DNA of 64,000 bases from Rhodocyclaceae bacterium. GTDB lineage: Bacteria; Pseudomonadota; Gammaproteobacteria; Burkholderiales; Rhodocyclaceae. Positions 26,672 to 35,888 of this stretch are shown here, piece by piece. Positions within the stretch are counted from its first letter, which is position 1, and each line of letters opens with the position of its first letter. The position numbers were made by a program, and so were the translations under genes. The stretch is from contig JAKLLG010000002.1 of NCBI GenBank assembly GCA_023150275.1, positions 386,511 through 450,510 on the forward strand, written 5' to 3'. Under the pieces are notes generated by a model. The model searched no databases and was not told the DNA's origin. It saw only the letters and a list, made by a program, of their open reading frames with translations.

Positions 26672-27901
26672 ATGATCATCGACGTCAAAGTTCCGCAACT
26701 GTCCGAATCCGTCGCCGAGGCCACGCTGGTCTCGTGGCACAAGAAGGCCGGCGAGGCCGTGTCGCGCGACGAAAACCTGATCGACATCGAGACCGACAAG
26801 GTCGTGCTCGAACTGCCGGCGCCGGATGGCGGTGTGCTGGTGGAAATCATCAAGGGCGACGGCGACACCGTCGTCTCGGGTGAAGTCATCGCCAAGATCG
26901 ATACTGCTGCCAAGGCCGGCGCCGTCGCGCCGAAGGCCGAGGCGCCCAAGGCAGCCGCACCGGCACCTGCTGCTGCTCCTGCAGCAGCAGCCCCTTCGGC
27001 TGCTGGCGTTGCCATGCCGGCGGCGCGCAAGATTCTCGACGAGAAGGGAATGTCGGCTGCCGACGTCGCCGGCTCCGGTCGCGGCGGTCGTGTCACCAAG
27101 GCCGATGCACTGGCAGCCGCGCCGAAGGCAGGTCCGGTCGCTGCACCTGCCGCCGTCAAGACCGCGTTGCCGACCCCGCCAGTGGCTGTGCCGCTGGGTG
27201 ACCGTCCGGAGCAGCGCGTGCCGATGTCGCGTCTGCGCGCACGCATCGCCGAGCGTCTGGTTGAATCGCAATCGACCAACGCCATCCTGACCACCTTCAA
27301 CGAAGTGAATATGGGTCCGGTCATGGCGCTGCGCAAGCAGTATGGCGAAAAGTTCGAGAAGACCCACGGCGTTCGCCTCGGTTTCATGGGCTTCTTCGTC
27401 AAGGCGGCGGTCGCCGCGCTGCAGAAGTTCCCGATCCTCAACGCCTCGGTCGATGGTAACGACATCGTCTACCACGGCTACATCGACGTTGGCATCGCCG
27501 TCGGTTCGCCGCGCGGCCTGGTCGTGCCGATCCTGCGCAATGCGGATCAGATGAGCATTGCCGATATCGAGAAAAAGATCGGCGAATTCGGCCAGAAAGC
27601 CAAGGACGGCAAGCTGTCGATCGAAGACCTGACCGGTGGCACTTTCTCGATCTCGAACGGCGGCATCTTCGGTTCGATGCTGTCGACCCCGATCATCAAC
27701 CCGCCGCAGTCGGCGATCCTCGGTATCCATGCCACCAAGGATCGTGCCGTCGTCGAGAACGGTCAGGTTGTCGTGCGCCCGATCAACTACCTGGCGATGT
27801 CCTACGACCACCGCATCATCGACGGCCGCGAAGCCGTCCTCGGTCTGGTGACGATGAAGGAAGCGCTGGAAGATCCGGCACGACTCCTTCTCGGCGTCTA
27901 A
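26672..27901 (+). CDS. sucB: Dihydrolipoyllysine-residue succinyltransferase (E2 of 2-oxoglutarate dehydrogenase)
   Basis: A 409-residue E2 protein. One lipoyl domain (1-77) has Lys43 in ETDKVVLE. An Ala/Pro/Lys-rich linker (about 80-112) follows, then the E1/E3-binding domain ([19 protein letters not shown]...GRVTKADAL) and the catalytic domain with [13 protein letters not shown], whose His and Asp form the active site. It builds the 24-mer core and transfers succinyl to CoA. It starts 24 bases after sucA. Confidence 0.97.
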   Translation: MIIDVKVPQLSESVAEATLVSWHKKAGEAVSRDENLIDIETDKVVLELPAPDGGVLVEIIKGDGDTVVSGEVIAKIDTAAKAGAVAPKAEAPKAAAPAPAAAPAAAAPSAAGVAMPAARKILDEKGMSAADVAGSGRGGRVTKADALAAAPKAGPVAAPAAVKTALPTPPVAVPLGDRPEQRVPMSRLRARIAERLVESQSTNAILTTFNEVNMGPVMALRKQYGEKFEKTHGVRLGFMGFFVKAAVAALQKFPILNASVDGNDIVYHGYIDVGIAVGSPRGLVVPILRNADQMSIADIEKKIGEFGQKAKDGKLSIEDLTGGTFSISNGGIFGSMLSTPIINPPQSAILGIHATKDRAVVENGQVVVRPINYLAMSYDHRIIDGREAVLGLVTMKEALEDPARLLLGV

Positions 27902-27910
27902 AACCCTTCA

Positions 27911-27973
27911 CCACAGAGGCACAGAGACACAGAGGGGAAACTCTGTAATCTCTGTGCCTCTGTGTCTCTGTGG
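27911..27973. repeat. Large imperfect inverted repeat built of CACAGAG units between sucB and lpd
   Basis: Left arm 27911-27934 and right arm 27950-27973, each 24 bases, are reverse complements except at two positions. Each arm is itself three tandem copies of an octamer like CACAGAGG/A. The RNA would fold into a long hairpin with a 15-base loop. It looks like a dispersed intergenic repeat rather than a terminator; no T tract follows immediately. Confidence 0.9.
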
Positions 27974-27992
27974 TTAATAAAAGGATTTCAAA

Positions 27993-29420
27993 ATGTCCAA
28001 GCAATTTGATGTTCTCGTCATTGGCGGCGGCCCCGGTGGCTACGTCGCCGCGATCCGTGCCGCGCAGCTCGGCTTCAATGTCGCCTGCTGCGAATCCAAT
28101 CCCTACGCCGACCCGAAGGGCGAGCCGCGTCTTGGCGGTACCTGCCTGAACGTTGGCTGCATCCCGTCGAAGGCACTGCTGCACACCTCGCACATGTTCG
28201 AGGAAGCCGGCCATGAATTCGAAGCCCAGGGCATCAGCGTCGGCACGCCGAAGATCGATGTCGCCAAGATGATCGGCCGCAAGAACACCATCGTCGGCCA
28301 GCTGACTGGCGGCATCAAGGGCCTGTTCAAGAAGAACAAAGTCACCATGCTGAATGGCCATGGCGCCTTCGTTGGCGCGGGCAAGGACGGCGGCTGGCAG
28401 GTGAAGGTGGGCGACGATGTGGTTGAGGCCAGGCAGGTCATCGTTGCCACCGGCTCGAAAGCCCGTCATTTGCCGGGTATCCCGGTTGACAACAAGGTTG
28501 TCTGCGACAACGTGGGTGCGCTCGATATCGATGCCGTGCCGAAGAAGCTTGCCATCATCGGTGCCGGCGTCATCGGCCTCGAAATGGGCTCGGTGTGGCG
28601 TCGCCTCGGCGCCGAAGTGACCATCCTGGAAGCGATGCCCGACTTCCTCTCGGTGGCCGATGTCGACGTCGCCAAGGAAGCCGCCAAGATCTTCGCCAAG
28701 CAGGGCCTGAACATCCTCACCGGCGTCAAGATCGGCGAGGTCAAGACCTCGAAGAAGGGCGTCGCCATCGATTACGCTGACAAGGATGGCAAGGCACAGA
28801 AGCTGGAAGCCGATCGCCTGATCGTCTCCGTCGGTCGCATCCCGAACACCGATGGCCTTAACGCAGAAGCGGTTGGCCTGCAGCTCACGGAGCGCGGTCA
28901 GATCAACGTCGACGGCCACTGCCGCACCAACCTGCCCGGCGTGTGGGCGATTGGCGACGTCGTTTCCGGCCCGATGCTGGCACACAAGGCGATGGAAGAA
29001 GGTGTCATGGTTGCCGAGCTGATGGCCGGCCAGGCCGGTCACTGCAACTTCGACACGATTCCGTGGGTCATCTACACCAGCCCGGAGATCGCCTGGGTCG
29101 GCAAGACCGAGCAGCAGTTGAAGGCCGACGGTATCGCCTACAAGGCCGGCAAGATTCCGTTCCTCGCCAACGGTCGCGCGCTTGGCATGGGCGCGCCCGC
29201 CGGCTTCGTGAAGATGCTGGCCTGCGCGCAGACGGACCGCATCCTGGGTGTACATATCATTGGCGCCAACGCGTCCGAACTGGTTTCGGAAGCCGTCGTT
29301 GCCATGGAATTTGGCGCCGCGTCGGAAGATCTCGCCCGTATCTGCCACGCCCACCCGACCTTGTCGGAAGTCGTGCATGAGGCGGCATTGGCCTGCGACA
29401 AGCGGCCACTGCACTTCTGA
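27993..29420 (+). CDS. lpd: Dihydrolipoyl dehydrogenase (E3 component)
   Basis: A 475-residue flavoprotein disulfide reductase. FAD motif [17 protein letters not shown] (10-26), redox disulfide [19 protein letters not shown]-binding [13 protein letters not shown], second FAD site GVWAIGDV, and the C-terminal base pair in [14 protein letters not shown] are all present. It reoxidises dihydrolipoamide for the 2-oxoglutarate dehydrogenase complex. It is separated from sucB by the CACAGAG inverted repeat and followed by a UUCG-loop terminator. Confidence 0.98.
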   Translation: MSKQFDVLVIGGGPGGYVAAIRAAQLGFNVACCESNPYADPKGEPRLGGTCLNVGCIPSKALLHTSHMFEEAGHEFEAQGISVGTPKIDVAKMIGRKNTIVGQLTGGIKGLFKKNKVTMLNGHGAFVGAGKDGGWQVKVGDDVVEARQVIVATGSKARHLPGIPVDNKVVCDNVGALDIDAVPKKLAIIGAGVIGLEMGSVWRRLGAEVTILEAMPDFLSVADVDVAKEAAKIFAKQGLNILTGVKIGEVKTSKKGVAIDYADKDGKAQKLEADRLIVSVGRIPNTDGLNAEAVGLQLTERGQINVDGHCRTNLPGVWAIGDVVSGPMLAHKAMEEGVMVAELMAGQAGHCNFDTIPWVIYTSPEIAWVGKTEQQLKADGIAYKAGKIPFLANGRALGMGAPAGFVKMLACAQTDRILGVHIIGANASELVSEAVVAMEFGAASEDLARICHAHPTLSEVVHEAALACDKRPLHF

Positions 29421-29499
29421 GCGCTACGCTGCTCGATCGGTGATCCGCTTGCGCCCCCACCTCTGGTGACAGAGACGGGGAAGCATGGGGCTGCAAGGA

Positions 29500-29530
29500 C
29501 AGGGACACTTCGGTGTCCCTGTTTTATTTT
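29500..29530 (+). terminator. Rho-independent terminator after lpd (UUCG tetraloop)
   Basis: CAGGGACAC (29500-29508), TTCG loop, GTGTCCCTG (29513-29521), then TTTTATTTT. This is a 9-bp stem with an extra-stable tetraloop, 79 bases after the lpd stop. The rest of 29421-29655 shows no gene or clear motif. Confidence 0.93.
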
Positions 29531-29655
29531 CGATACATTGGCGACGCAATTGTGCCGGAATTGTGTAATCTATGACTTAAATCATAGGTCGCGGCAGCAA
29601 TGCCGTATATTTTTCCGTCAGTTTCCCGACAGGCGAACGCCACTACCTTCAAGCC

Positions 29656-29850
29656 ATGAATCAGGATGTACCGGAGTCCCGACTGCCCCGACGCTGCGGA
29701 AACTGCCACCACGCCGTGCACACCGCCACGCTCGATGGAAGCATCATCGCCTGCGTCGCGCGGCTTGAATATCACTGCGCCGACCGGGTTCCCGACTGCG
29801 GACATTTCGTGCCAGCCGATCACCTCAACGAGGATGCCGCGGAGGACTGA
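29656..29850 (+). CDS. Small Cys-rich hypothetical protein (64 aa)
   Basis: A 64-residue ORF with six Cys/His-rich positions: CGNCHHAVH near residues 14-22, then single Cys at about 33, 41 and 48 (the last in DCGHFVP). The spacing suggests a small zinc-ribbon or metal-binding fold. No strong Shine-Dalgarno sequence precedes ATG 29656, and the reading frame was not tied to a known family. It lies between the lpd terminator and a metallo-hydrolase gene, on the same strand as the latter. It may be a real small protein or a chance ORF. Confidence 0.45.
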   Translation: MNQDVPESRLPRRCGNCHHAVHTATLDGSIIACVARLEYHCADRVPDCGHFVPADHLNEDAAED

Positions 29851-29907
29851 ACTTGCCTCTTGCCGGGCGGTGCTATGATCGCGCCTTTCGTTCGCATCCC
29901 GGGTGCC

Positions 29908-30540
29908 ATGAAGTACGCAATCGTTCCGGTCACGCCTTTTCAGCAGAACTCAACGGTATTGTGGTGTCCGGAAACCGGCCGGGCGGCTGTCTGCGATCCG
30001 GGGGGCGATATCGATCGCATTGTTCAGGTGGTGGAGCGTGAGCGGTTGGTGCCTGAAAGGATTCTGGTCACGCATGGCCACATCGATCACGTAGGGGGTG
30101 TTGCCGACTTGGCGGAACGTCTTGGCCTGCCGATCGAAGGGCCGCATCGAGACGATCAGTTCTGGATCGACGGGATGCCGCAGCAGTGCAAGATGTTCGG
30201 ATTCCCGCCGGTGCGCGCCTTCACGCCGGATCGCTGGCTGCAGGCGGGAGATCAGGTTCTGGTCGGAAACCAGCGCCTCGACGTGATCCACTGTCCCGGC
30301 CATACCCCGGGACATGTGTGTTTTTTCCATGCACCGAGTCGCTTGGCGATTGTTGGTGACGTACTGTTTCAGGGGTCGGTCGGTCGCGCCGATTTCCCCA
30401 AAGGCGACTATCAGACCCTGATCGCATCCATTCGCGAGCGCTTGCTGCCGCTCGGCGACGATGTTGAATTCATTCCGGGACACGGGCCGACGTCCACCTT
30501 CGGAGAAGAGCGCCGTTTCAATCCGTACATCAACAGCTGA
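29908..30540 (+). CDS. MBL-fold metallo-hydrolase, glyoxalase II-like (YcbL type)
   Basis: A 210-residue metallo-beta-lactamase-fold hydrolase. The metal motif THGHIDHVGG (residues about 55-64), the His in CPGHTPGHVCF, the bridging Asp in IVGDVLFQGSVGR, and the last His in FIPGHGPTSTFGEE make a complete binuclear site. The short length, without a C-terminal substrate domain, matches YcbL-type type II glyoxalases. Start 29908 gives the conserved MKYAIVPVTPFQQNSTVLW; longer starts lack support. The substrate is uncertain (S-lactoylglutathione or another thioester). It converges with the c-di-GMP gene at 30541. Confidence 0.88.
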   Translation: MKYAIVPVTPFQQNSTVLWCPETGRAAVCDPGGDIDRIVQVVERERLVPERILVTHGHIDHVGGVADLAERLGLPIEGPHRDDQFWIDGMPQQCKMFGFPPVRAFTPDRWLQAGDQVLVGNQRLDVIHCPGHTPGHVCFFHAPSRLAIVGDVLFQGSVGRADFPKGDYQTLIASIRERLLPLGDDVEFIPGHGPTSTFGEERRFNPYINS

Positions 30541-33045
30541 CTACCTGAGGTTGGTAGCGCTCAGCAAGGCGGCGTACTCGGTGGCGCCAACCGGCTTGCT
30601 GAACCAGTAGCCCTGAATTTCGTCGCAGCCAGCGGTCTTCAGGAAATCGAGCTGCGATTCGTTTTCGACGCCTTCGGCGATCACGCGCAAGCGCAGCGCC
30701 TTTGCCATGCCGATGATCGCGGTGGCGATTGCGCTGTCGTCCGCATCGTGCGGGATGCCGCGCACGAACGACTGGTCGATCTTGAGTGTATCGATCGGGA
30801 AACGCTTGAGATACGAAAGGCTGGAGTATCCGGTTCCGAAATCGTCGAGCGACATCACGATACCGGCGTCGGCAAATTCCTGCATCATCGCAACGACCGA
30901 GTCCGCGCTGTGCATGAGCATGCTCTCGGTGATCTCGAGTTCGAGCAGATCCGGCGGAATGTCGTACTGCCGCAGGTAACTCATGACGACGCGCGGCAGG
31001 TTGTGGCTGAATTGGCGCGGCGACAGGTTGACCGCGACCTTGACCGGGTGCAGGCCGGCATCCAGCCATTCACGCAACTGCCGACACGTTGCCTCGATGA
31101 CCCACTCGCCGATCGGTACGATCAACCCGGTTTCCTCGGCGACCGGAATGAACTGCGCCGGCGAGATCAGTCCGTGGCCCGGTTGCTCCCAGCGCAGAAG
31201 CGCTTCGACGCCGATGATATGGCCACTGTTCAGCTCAAGCTGCGGCTGGAAATGGAGCAGGAATTCGTTGCGCTCCAGCGCATGACGCAATCCTCCCTCG
31301 GTCTTCAGGCGCTCGAGCGAGCGCAGATTCATCTCGCGCGAATAGTAGAGGAAGCTGCCGGTCCCAAGCTGCTTCGCACGATACATGGCGACGTCGGCAT
31401 TGCGAATGAGTGTTTCGGCGTCACGTCCGTCGTCGGGAAAGACGCTGATGCCGATGCTCGCCGAGAGGAGGATTTCATGTCCCTCGATGAAGAACGGCTC
31501 CGCAAGCGAGGAGAGGATCTTGCGTGTAACGACTGCCGCATCATCGCGGCGATTGATGTCGAACAGCGCGATCACGAACTCGTCGCCACCTAGGCGCGAA
31601 ACGACATCTTCCTTGCGCAGTGTTTGCGCCAGTCGGCGACCCACCTCGGCCAGCAGCGAGTCGGCCGGTGCATGACCGAAAGAGTCGTTGATATGCTTGA
31701 AGCGATTCAGATCGATAAAGAGAATCGCGCCGTGGCTATGGCGCCGGTGCGCTTCGATGAGCGCCTGTTCCAGCAGCGAATAGAGCAGGGCGCGGTTAGG
31801 CAGGTTCGTCAGTGTGTCGTAATACGCGAGGCGGTAGATCTGCGCTTCTGCCTCCTTGCGTTCCGTGATATCTGCAAAGACAAAGCAGTAGTGGGTGACG
31901 TCGCCATTCGCGGTCTGCACGGAACTGATCGAAGCCCAGGCGGGGTAGGTGTTTCCGTCCTTGCGCATCGGTGAAAGCTCGCCGCACCACTTGCCTTCAC
32001 GCGCGATGACTTCCTGAATTTCCTGCCAGCGGCCATTTTCCGTGCCGAGGCGGATTGTCGAAGGCGTTATGCCGATAACCTCCGACGCACTGAATCCGGT
32101 AATCGCGCAGAACGCCGAGTTCACCGAAACAATCCGTTCCGTGGCATCGGTCACCAGGATTGCTTCGCCTGCACAATCGAAAATTCGCGAATGAAGGCGC
32201 AGCTTCTCCTCGGCTTCCTGTTCCCCGCTGATGTCGACGATGTAGCCGATCAGCCCGTTGGGCACCCCGGAATCGTCATGCGAGACCGAGAGCGACACGC
32301 TTGCCCAGAAAATGTCCCCCGACTTCTTCCGTCGACGAACTTTCATCTCGCGGCTACCGTTCTCCATGAAGGCGTTGAAAAAACCGTCAGCCGAGGCGTC
32401 CTCGTCTGCATAGAGGAGCAGGATGTTGCGGCCGATGATTTCGTCGGCGTTGTAACCGAACAGATGCTCTGCGCCGGCGTTCCAGCCGGTGATGTAGCCT
32501 TGCAGATCCATCGTGATGACGGAGTCGTGTATCTGGTCGAGGATCTGCGACTGGCGGCGGATCTCCCGTTCGCTGATGGCGAGTTCCTCACGCCGCTGGT
32601 CGTGGCTGGTCCTCGCCTGCAACATTGCGGCCAGCAGGGCGCCGAGGTCGGCGAAGCGACGGATGGCATCGCCATCGTAGCCGCCGGGGTGCCCGCCGAC
32701 GCCGACGAAGCCGAGCATGCGGTCGCGGAACAGTAGCGGGAAGGCCAGCCGATCAGGGAGGCGCTCCTCAGGTGCCGGCGTTGCTGCAACCAGCGTCCGC
32801 TTTGCTTGTACCTCGACGTAGAGATCCGACCAGGCGGCATTTCCCAGTAGCGCTTCGCCGAGGACGAAGCAGCCGGCAGGGCTTTGCAACGCATTGCAGC
32901 AAAGACCGCGGACGACATCGACCGGTATCGGCCCATCGTGGAAAAAAATCGCGTGATAGAGTTGGGCGGCCAACTCGAAATCGGTAGTGCCCGCGTCGAA
33001 GCGGGGGTATAGCTTCTGGCCCTGATCCGGTCCCATGCGACTCAT
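30541..33045 (-). CDS. GAF-PAS-PAS-GGDEF-EAL c-di-GMP signalling protein
   Basis: An 834-residue cytoplasmic protein with no membrane segment. Domains: GAF-like (about 25-145), PAS (160-280), PAS (285-400, ending in the ADITERKEAE linker), GGDEF (405-570, intact GGDEF at 486-490) and EAL (582-830, EALLRW at 614-619, DDFGTGYSS, and ELEITES). Both catalytic signatures are intact, so it could make or break c-di-GMP depending on the sensory input. Its start overlaps the upstream HDOD gene by 4 bases (ATGA), which makes a two-gene unit. No ligand for the PAS or GAF domains can be read. Confidence 0.92.
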   Translation of the reverse strand: MSRMGPDQGQKLYPRFDAGTTDFELAAQLYHAIFFHDGPIPVDVVRGLCCNALQSPAGCFVLGEALLGNAAWSDLYVEVQAKRTLVAATPAPEERLPDRLAFPLLFRDRMLGFVGVGGHPGGYDGDAIRRFADLGALLAAMLQARTSHDQRREELAISEREIRRQSQILDQIHDSVITMDLQGYITGWNAGAEHLFGYNADEIIGRNILLLYADEDASADGFFNAFMENGSREMKVRRRKKSGDIFWASVSLSVSHDDSGVPNGLIGYIVDISGEQEAEEKLRLHSRIFDCAGEAILVTDATERIVSVNSAFCAITGFSASEVIGITPSTIRLGTENGRWQEIQEVIAREGKWCGELSPMRKDGNTYPAWASISSVQTANGDVTHYCFVFADITERKEAEAQIYRLAYYDTLTNLPNRALLYSLLEQALIEAHRRHSHGAILFIDLNRFKHINDSFGHAPADSLLAEVGRRLAQTLRKEDVVSRLGGDEFVIALFDINRRDDAAVVTRKILSSLAEPFFIEGHEILLSASIGISVFPDDGRDAETLIRNADVAMYRAKQLGTGSFLYYSREMNLRSLERLKTEGGLRHALERNEFLLHFQPQLELNSGHIIGVEALLRWEQPGHGLISPAQFIPVAEETGLIVPIGEWVIEATCRQLREWLDAGLHPVKVAVNLSPRQFSHNLPRVVMSYLRQYDIPPDLLELEITESMLMHSADSVVAMMQEFADAGIVMSLDDFGTGYSSLSYLKRFPIDTLKIDQSFVRGIPHDADDSAIATAIIGMAKALRLRVIAEGVENESQLDFLKTAGCDEIQGYWFSKPVGATEYAALLSATNLR

Positions 33046-34244
33046 TCGAGCGTAATTCGGCTGGCCCAGGTGTAGGCGCTGATCTGAGCCGTCAGATGCA
33101 GTGCCGGGTCGATGTTCAATCTGGCGAGCGCATCCGTTGCCTGCTCGCGCGTATCGCTTCCCTTGTCCGTAATCGCACCAAGCAACGTGCCGAGCTGCCC
33201 GGTGTGCTTGCCGAGCGCTTCTGCAATTGGCGCCGCGAGTGGCAATGCTGCGAGCACGTCGGACATTGGCAGGTGCAACAGCGTGTCGAGCAGGGAGAAT
33301 ATGCCGGTCATGAAGGCGGCCTCCCCGATATCGTCAATCCCGGGAATCGGGCCCAGGTCGGACGCAAGGGTCTCCATCATCTTTCCTCGCGCCGCGGCGA
33401 GCTGCAGCAGCGGATTCGGCTGCCCGGCCTGGCCGAATTGGTTGGCGTAAATCAGAAGTTGCAGCCAGCGTTGCAATTGGCGGCGCCCCAGTACCGTGAT
33501 TGCCTGATTGAAGCCGGTGATCGGTGTCTTCGGCCCGACCGCGACGGAGTTGACCAGTCGCAGCAGGTTGTATGAGAGCTTCGGTTCCTGGCGGAAGATC
33601 TCCTCGATCTCCCGTGTGTCGGCATCCTGTACGACGAGGCTGAGGAGCTTCAGCAGCTTGAGTCTGGTGGTGTCGGCATCGATCGGTGCGCGCGCATCGA
33701 CCGTCGCGATGAACTCGCTGGAGAGCAGCGAGAAGCGCTTGGCGACGGCCCAATCGAACTGCTCATGCGTTGCAACGCCGCTGGCGACAAGCTGGTAGCC
33801 ATACTGATGTGCGTTGATCAAATCGATCAGCGGCACCGCGTTGCGGGCATGATCGACGTTGAAGAGAAGATGGTCGAAACTGGTGACCGTGAGGTGCTTG
33901 AGTACCGAACTGTCCTCTATCGCAAGCGCGACGTGAATGCCGTCCTTGCGCAACTGCTGGCAGGCAGAATCCTGCGCCTTGATTTCCGAGGTGCCGGCGG
34001 GAAACGCGAGAATGACTTGGTCACGGCCGAGTTTCTTAATAAACTCCCTGAATTCCGGCCTGATGAGCCATTCGCTGCGGCAGGATACCCACAGAGGGAG
34101 CTGTTTCGCCAACGGGGGGCACAGGTCGGCAGCACTCGCAAGGGTGGCCAGATCGACCGTGGTGGCAGGAAAAGTCTGCCAGTCAAAAGCCGCCCAGGCC
34201 TGGTTCGGCGCGAGCAGCGGGCTGATGAAGTGATACGCCTGCAT
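33042..34244 (-). CDS. HDOD-domain protein with degenerate EAL-like N-terminus (YuxH-like)
   Basis: A 400-residue protein. The N-terminal 190 residues look like a degenerate EAL-type barrel (FDHLLFNVDHARNAVPLIDLIN, LVASGVATHEQFDWA) without the catalytic EAL triad. An HDOD domain follows (about 195-390), with EIEEIFRQEPKLSYNLLRLVNS and ITGFNQAITVLGRRQLQRWLQLLIYA. This architecture matches YuxH/CdgJ proteins, signalling scaffolds without proven enzyme activity that affect motility and biofilm. It is translationally coupled to the GGDEF-EAL gene, which suggests partnership in one c-di-GMP circuit. Divergent from the sigma-54 regulator gene. Confidence 0.85.
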   Translation of the reverse strand: MQAYHFISPLLAPNQAWAAFDWQTFPATTVDLATLASAADLCPPLAKQLPLWVSCRSEWLIRPEFREFIKKLGRDQVILAFPAGTSEIKAQDSACQQLRKDGIHVALAIEDSSVLKHLTVTSFDHLLFNVDHARNAVPLIDLINAHQYGYQLVASGVATHEQFDWAVAKRFSLLSSEFIATVDARAPIDADTTRLKLLKLLSLVVQDADTREIEEIFRQEPKLSYNLLRLVNSVAVGPKTPITGFNQAITVLGRRQLQRWLQLLIYANQFGQAGQPNPLLQLAAARGKMMETLASDLGPIPGIDDIGEAAFMTGIFSLLDTLLHLPMSDVLAALPLAAPIAEALGKHTGQLGTLLGAITDKGSDTREQATDALARLNIDPALHLTAQISAYTWASRITLE

Positions 34245-34461
34245 GGCGGTTTCCTCAGATCAGTTGTGTTGCACGGTAGGAGGGTGTCTGGTTTCTCAGG
34301 CAAACCCGCCAAATGGCGCAGATTTTTGTAGGATGTTAGCGCAGGTTTGTTGAAACTCAAATGGGTTATGACGGTAAATTCAACGAATTTCTTAAGAGTG
34401 AGGACGTGTTGTTGATCAGCCTCACAGATGACTGGCGCGCACGCATGACATGGAGTTGCCA

Positions 34462-35874
34462 ATGACGCGGAGCGAGACCAAAACGGCCGACGACTTCGGT
34501 AACTGGCAGGCCTTTTCGATCCTCATCGTCGATGACGAGGCCGGCATGCGCAGCTTTCTGGAGCGCGCGCTCAAGCCGCGCTGCGCGCGCGTGGATACCG
34601 CCGGAAGCGTGGAGCAGGCAACCGAGCGCATGGCGCGTCTGCATTTCGATCTGATCGTTCTCGACATATCCCTTCCCGGCAAGACCGGCATCGAGTGGTT
34701 GCCTGAGCTGCGCAGCGGCGGCTACAGCGGCGATGTCGTTCTGATCACTGCCTTTGCTGATATCGAAACCGCCATCGACGCCTTGCGCGGCGGCGCCTCC
34801 GATTTCATTCTCAAGCCGTTTCGCGTTGACCAGATTCTCAACTCGATCAAGCGCTGCTTCGAGCGTGCCCGTCTGGCCAGGGAAAACTTCGTGCTGCGTC
34901 GCGAACTGGCCGAGCTTGGTGCAGAAGTCGATGGACTCGTCGGCCACTCGTCGTTACTGCAAACCCTGCGCTCACTGATCAAGCGGATTGCACCGATGCC
35001 CTCTACAGTGCTGCTGCAGGGTGAATCGGGGACCGGCAAGGAGGTGACCGCGCGTGCGCTGCACCAGATGAGCAACCGGGCACAGCGCCCCTTTGTTCCA
35101 GTCAACTGTGCAGCTATTTCGGCCGAATTGATAGAAAGCGAACTGTTCGGCCACGTGAAGGGCGCCTATACGGGGGCGGGAGAAGCGCGCAACGGGCTTT
35201 TCTACTATGCGCACGGGGGTACGCTGTTTCTCGACGAAATTGGTGAACTGCCGCTTGCAATGCAGACGAAGTTGCTGCGAGTGCTTGAGGAACGGCGTAT
35301 CCGGCCGGTCGGCTCGGAGCGCGAAGTTCCGGTTGACGTTCGTATTGTCGCAGCGACCAATCGTGATCTTGCCGCGGATGTCGCAGCAGGCCGCTTCCGC
35401 CAGGACCTCTTCTTTCGCCTCGCGGTCGTCGAAATAACGATTCCCAACCTGCGCTCACGCAAGGAAGACATCGGTGATCTCGCGCGCCATTTCATGGACT
35501 TGTTCTCCTCGCAATTCGGCGTCGAGCCGCTGCCGCTGACTACGGATGTGCTTGCCCGCATGCAGCAGTACGACTGGCCGGGTAATGTCCGCGAATTGCG
35601 CAACTACGTCGAGCGCTCGCTGATTCTTGGCGATTTCCTGCAGCAGGGACTGCCAGGCGTTGTGGCGCCCGTTGCCACTGAGGCCTCCGATGCCGAGGCG
35701 CCCGTGACGCTGGAAGCCGTTGAGAAGCGCCACATCCTGCGCATTCTCTCTTCGGTGGGTGGAAACAAGTCGGAAGCCGCGCGGCGCCTGGGAATCTCGC
35801 GCAAGACGCTGGAGCGAAAATGCGCCGAATGGGCGGTTGCCGAGACGCTGTCCGCTCCGGTAACGGGCACATGA
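34462..35874 (+). CDS. NtrC-family sigma-54-dependent response regulator
   Basis: A 470-residue regulator. REC domain (17-135) with phospho-acceptor Asp68 in [13 protein letters not shown], then an AAA+ domain with Walker A GESGTGKE, Walker [12 protein letters not shown], and a sigma-54 loop that reads GAYTGA instead of GAFTGA. The C-terminal Fis-type helix-turn-helix (about 430-460) is [22 protein letters not shown] 34462 is favoured by GGAG 6 bases upstream; ATG 34450 is an alternative. It precedes its likely cognate kinase by 14 bases. Targets unknown; sigma-54 activation is inferred from domains. Confidence 0.93.
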   Translation: MTRSETKTADDFGNWQAFSILIVDDEAGMRSFLERALKPRCARVDTAGSVEQATERMARLHFDLIVLDISLPGKTGIEWLPELRSGGYSGDVVLITAFADIETAIDALRGGASDFILKPFRVDQILNSIKRCFERARLARENFVLRRELAELGAEVDGLVGHSSLLQTLRSLIKRIAPMPSTVLLQGESGTGKEVTARALHQMSNRAQRPFVPVNCAAISAELIESELFGHVKGAYTGAGEARNGLFYYAHGGTLFLDEIGELPLAMQTKLLRVLEERRIRPVGSEREVPVDVRIVAATNRDLAADVAAGRFRQDLFFRLAVVEITIPNLRSRKEDIGDLARHFMDLFSSQFGVEPLPLTTDVLARMQQYDWPGNVRELRNYVERSLILGDFLQQGLPGVVAPVATEASDAEAPVTLEAVEKRHILRILSSVGGNKSEAARRLGISRKTLERKCAEWAVAETLSAPVTGT

Positions 35875-35888
35875 AGTCTGCCTGATCG

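Noticed and set aside
29466..29768. 100-codon ORF after lpd
   Set aside because: It runs through the lpd terminator and has no ribosome site or recognisable sequence; the 64-codon ORF in another frame is more plausible.
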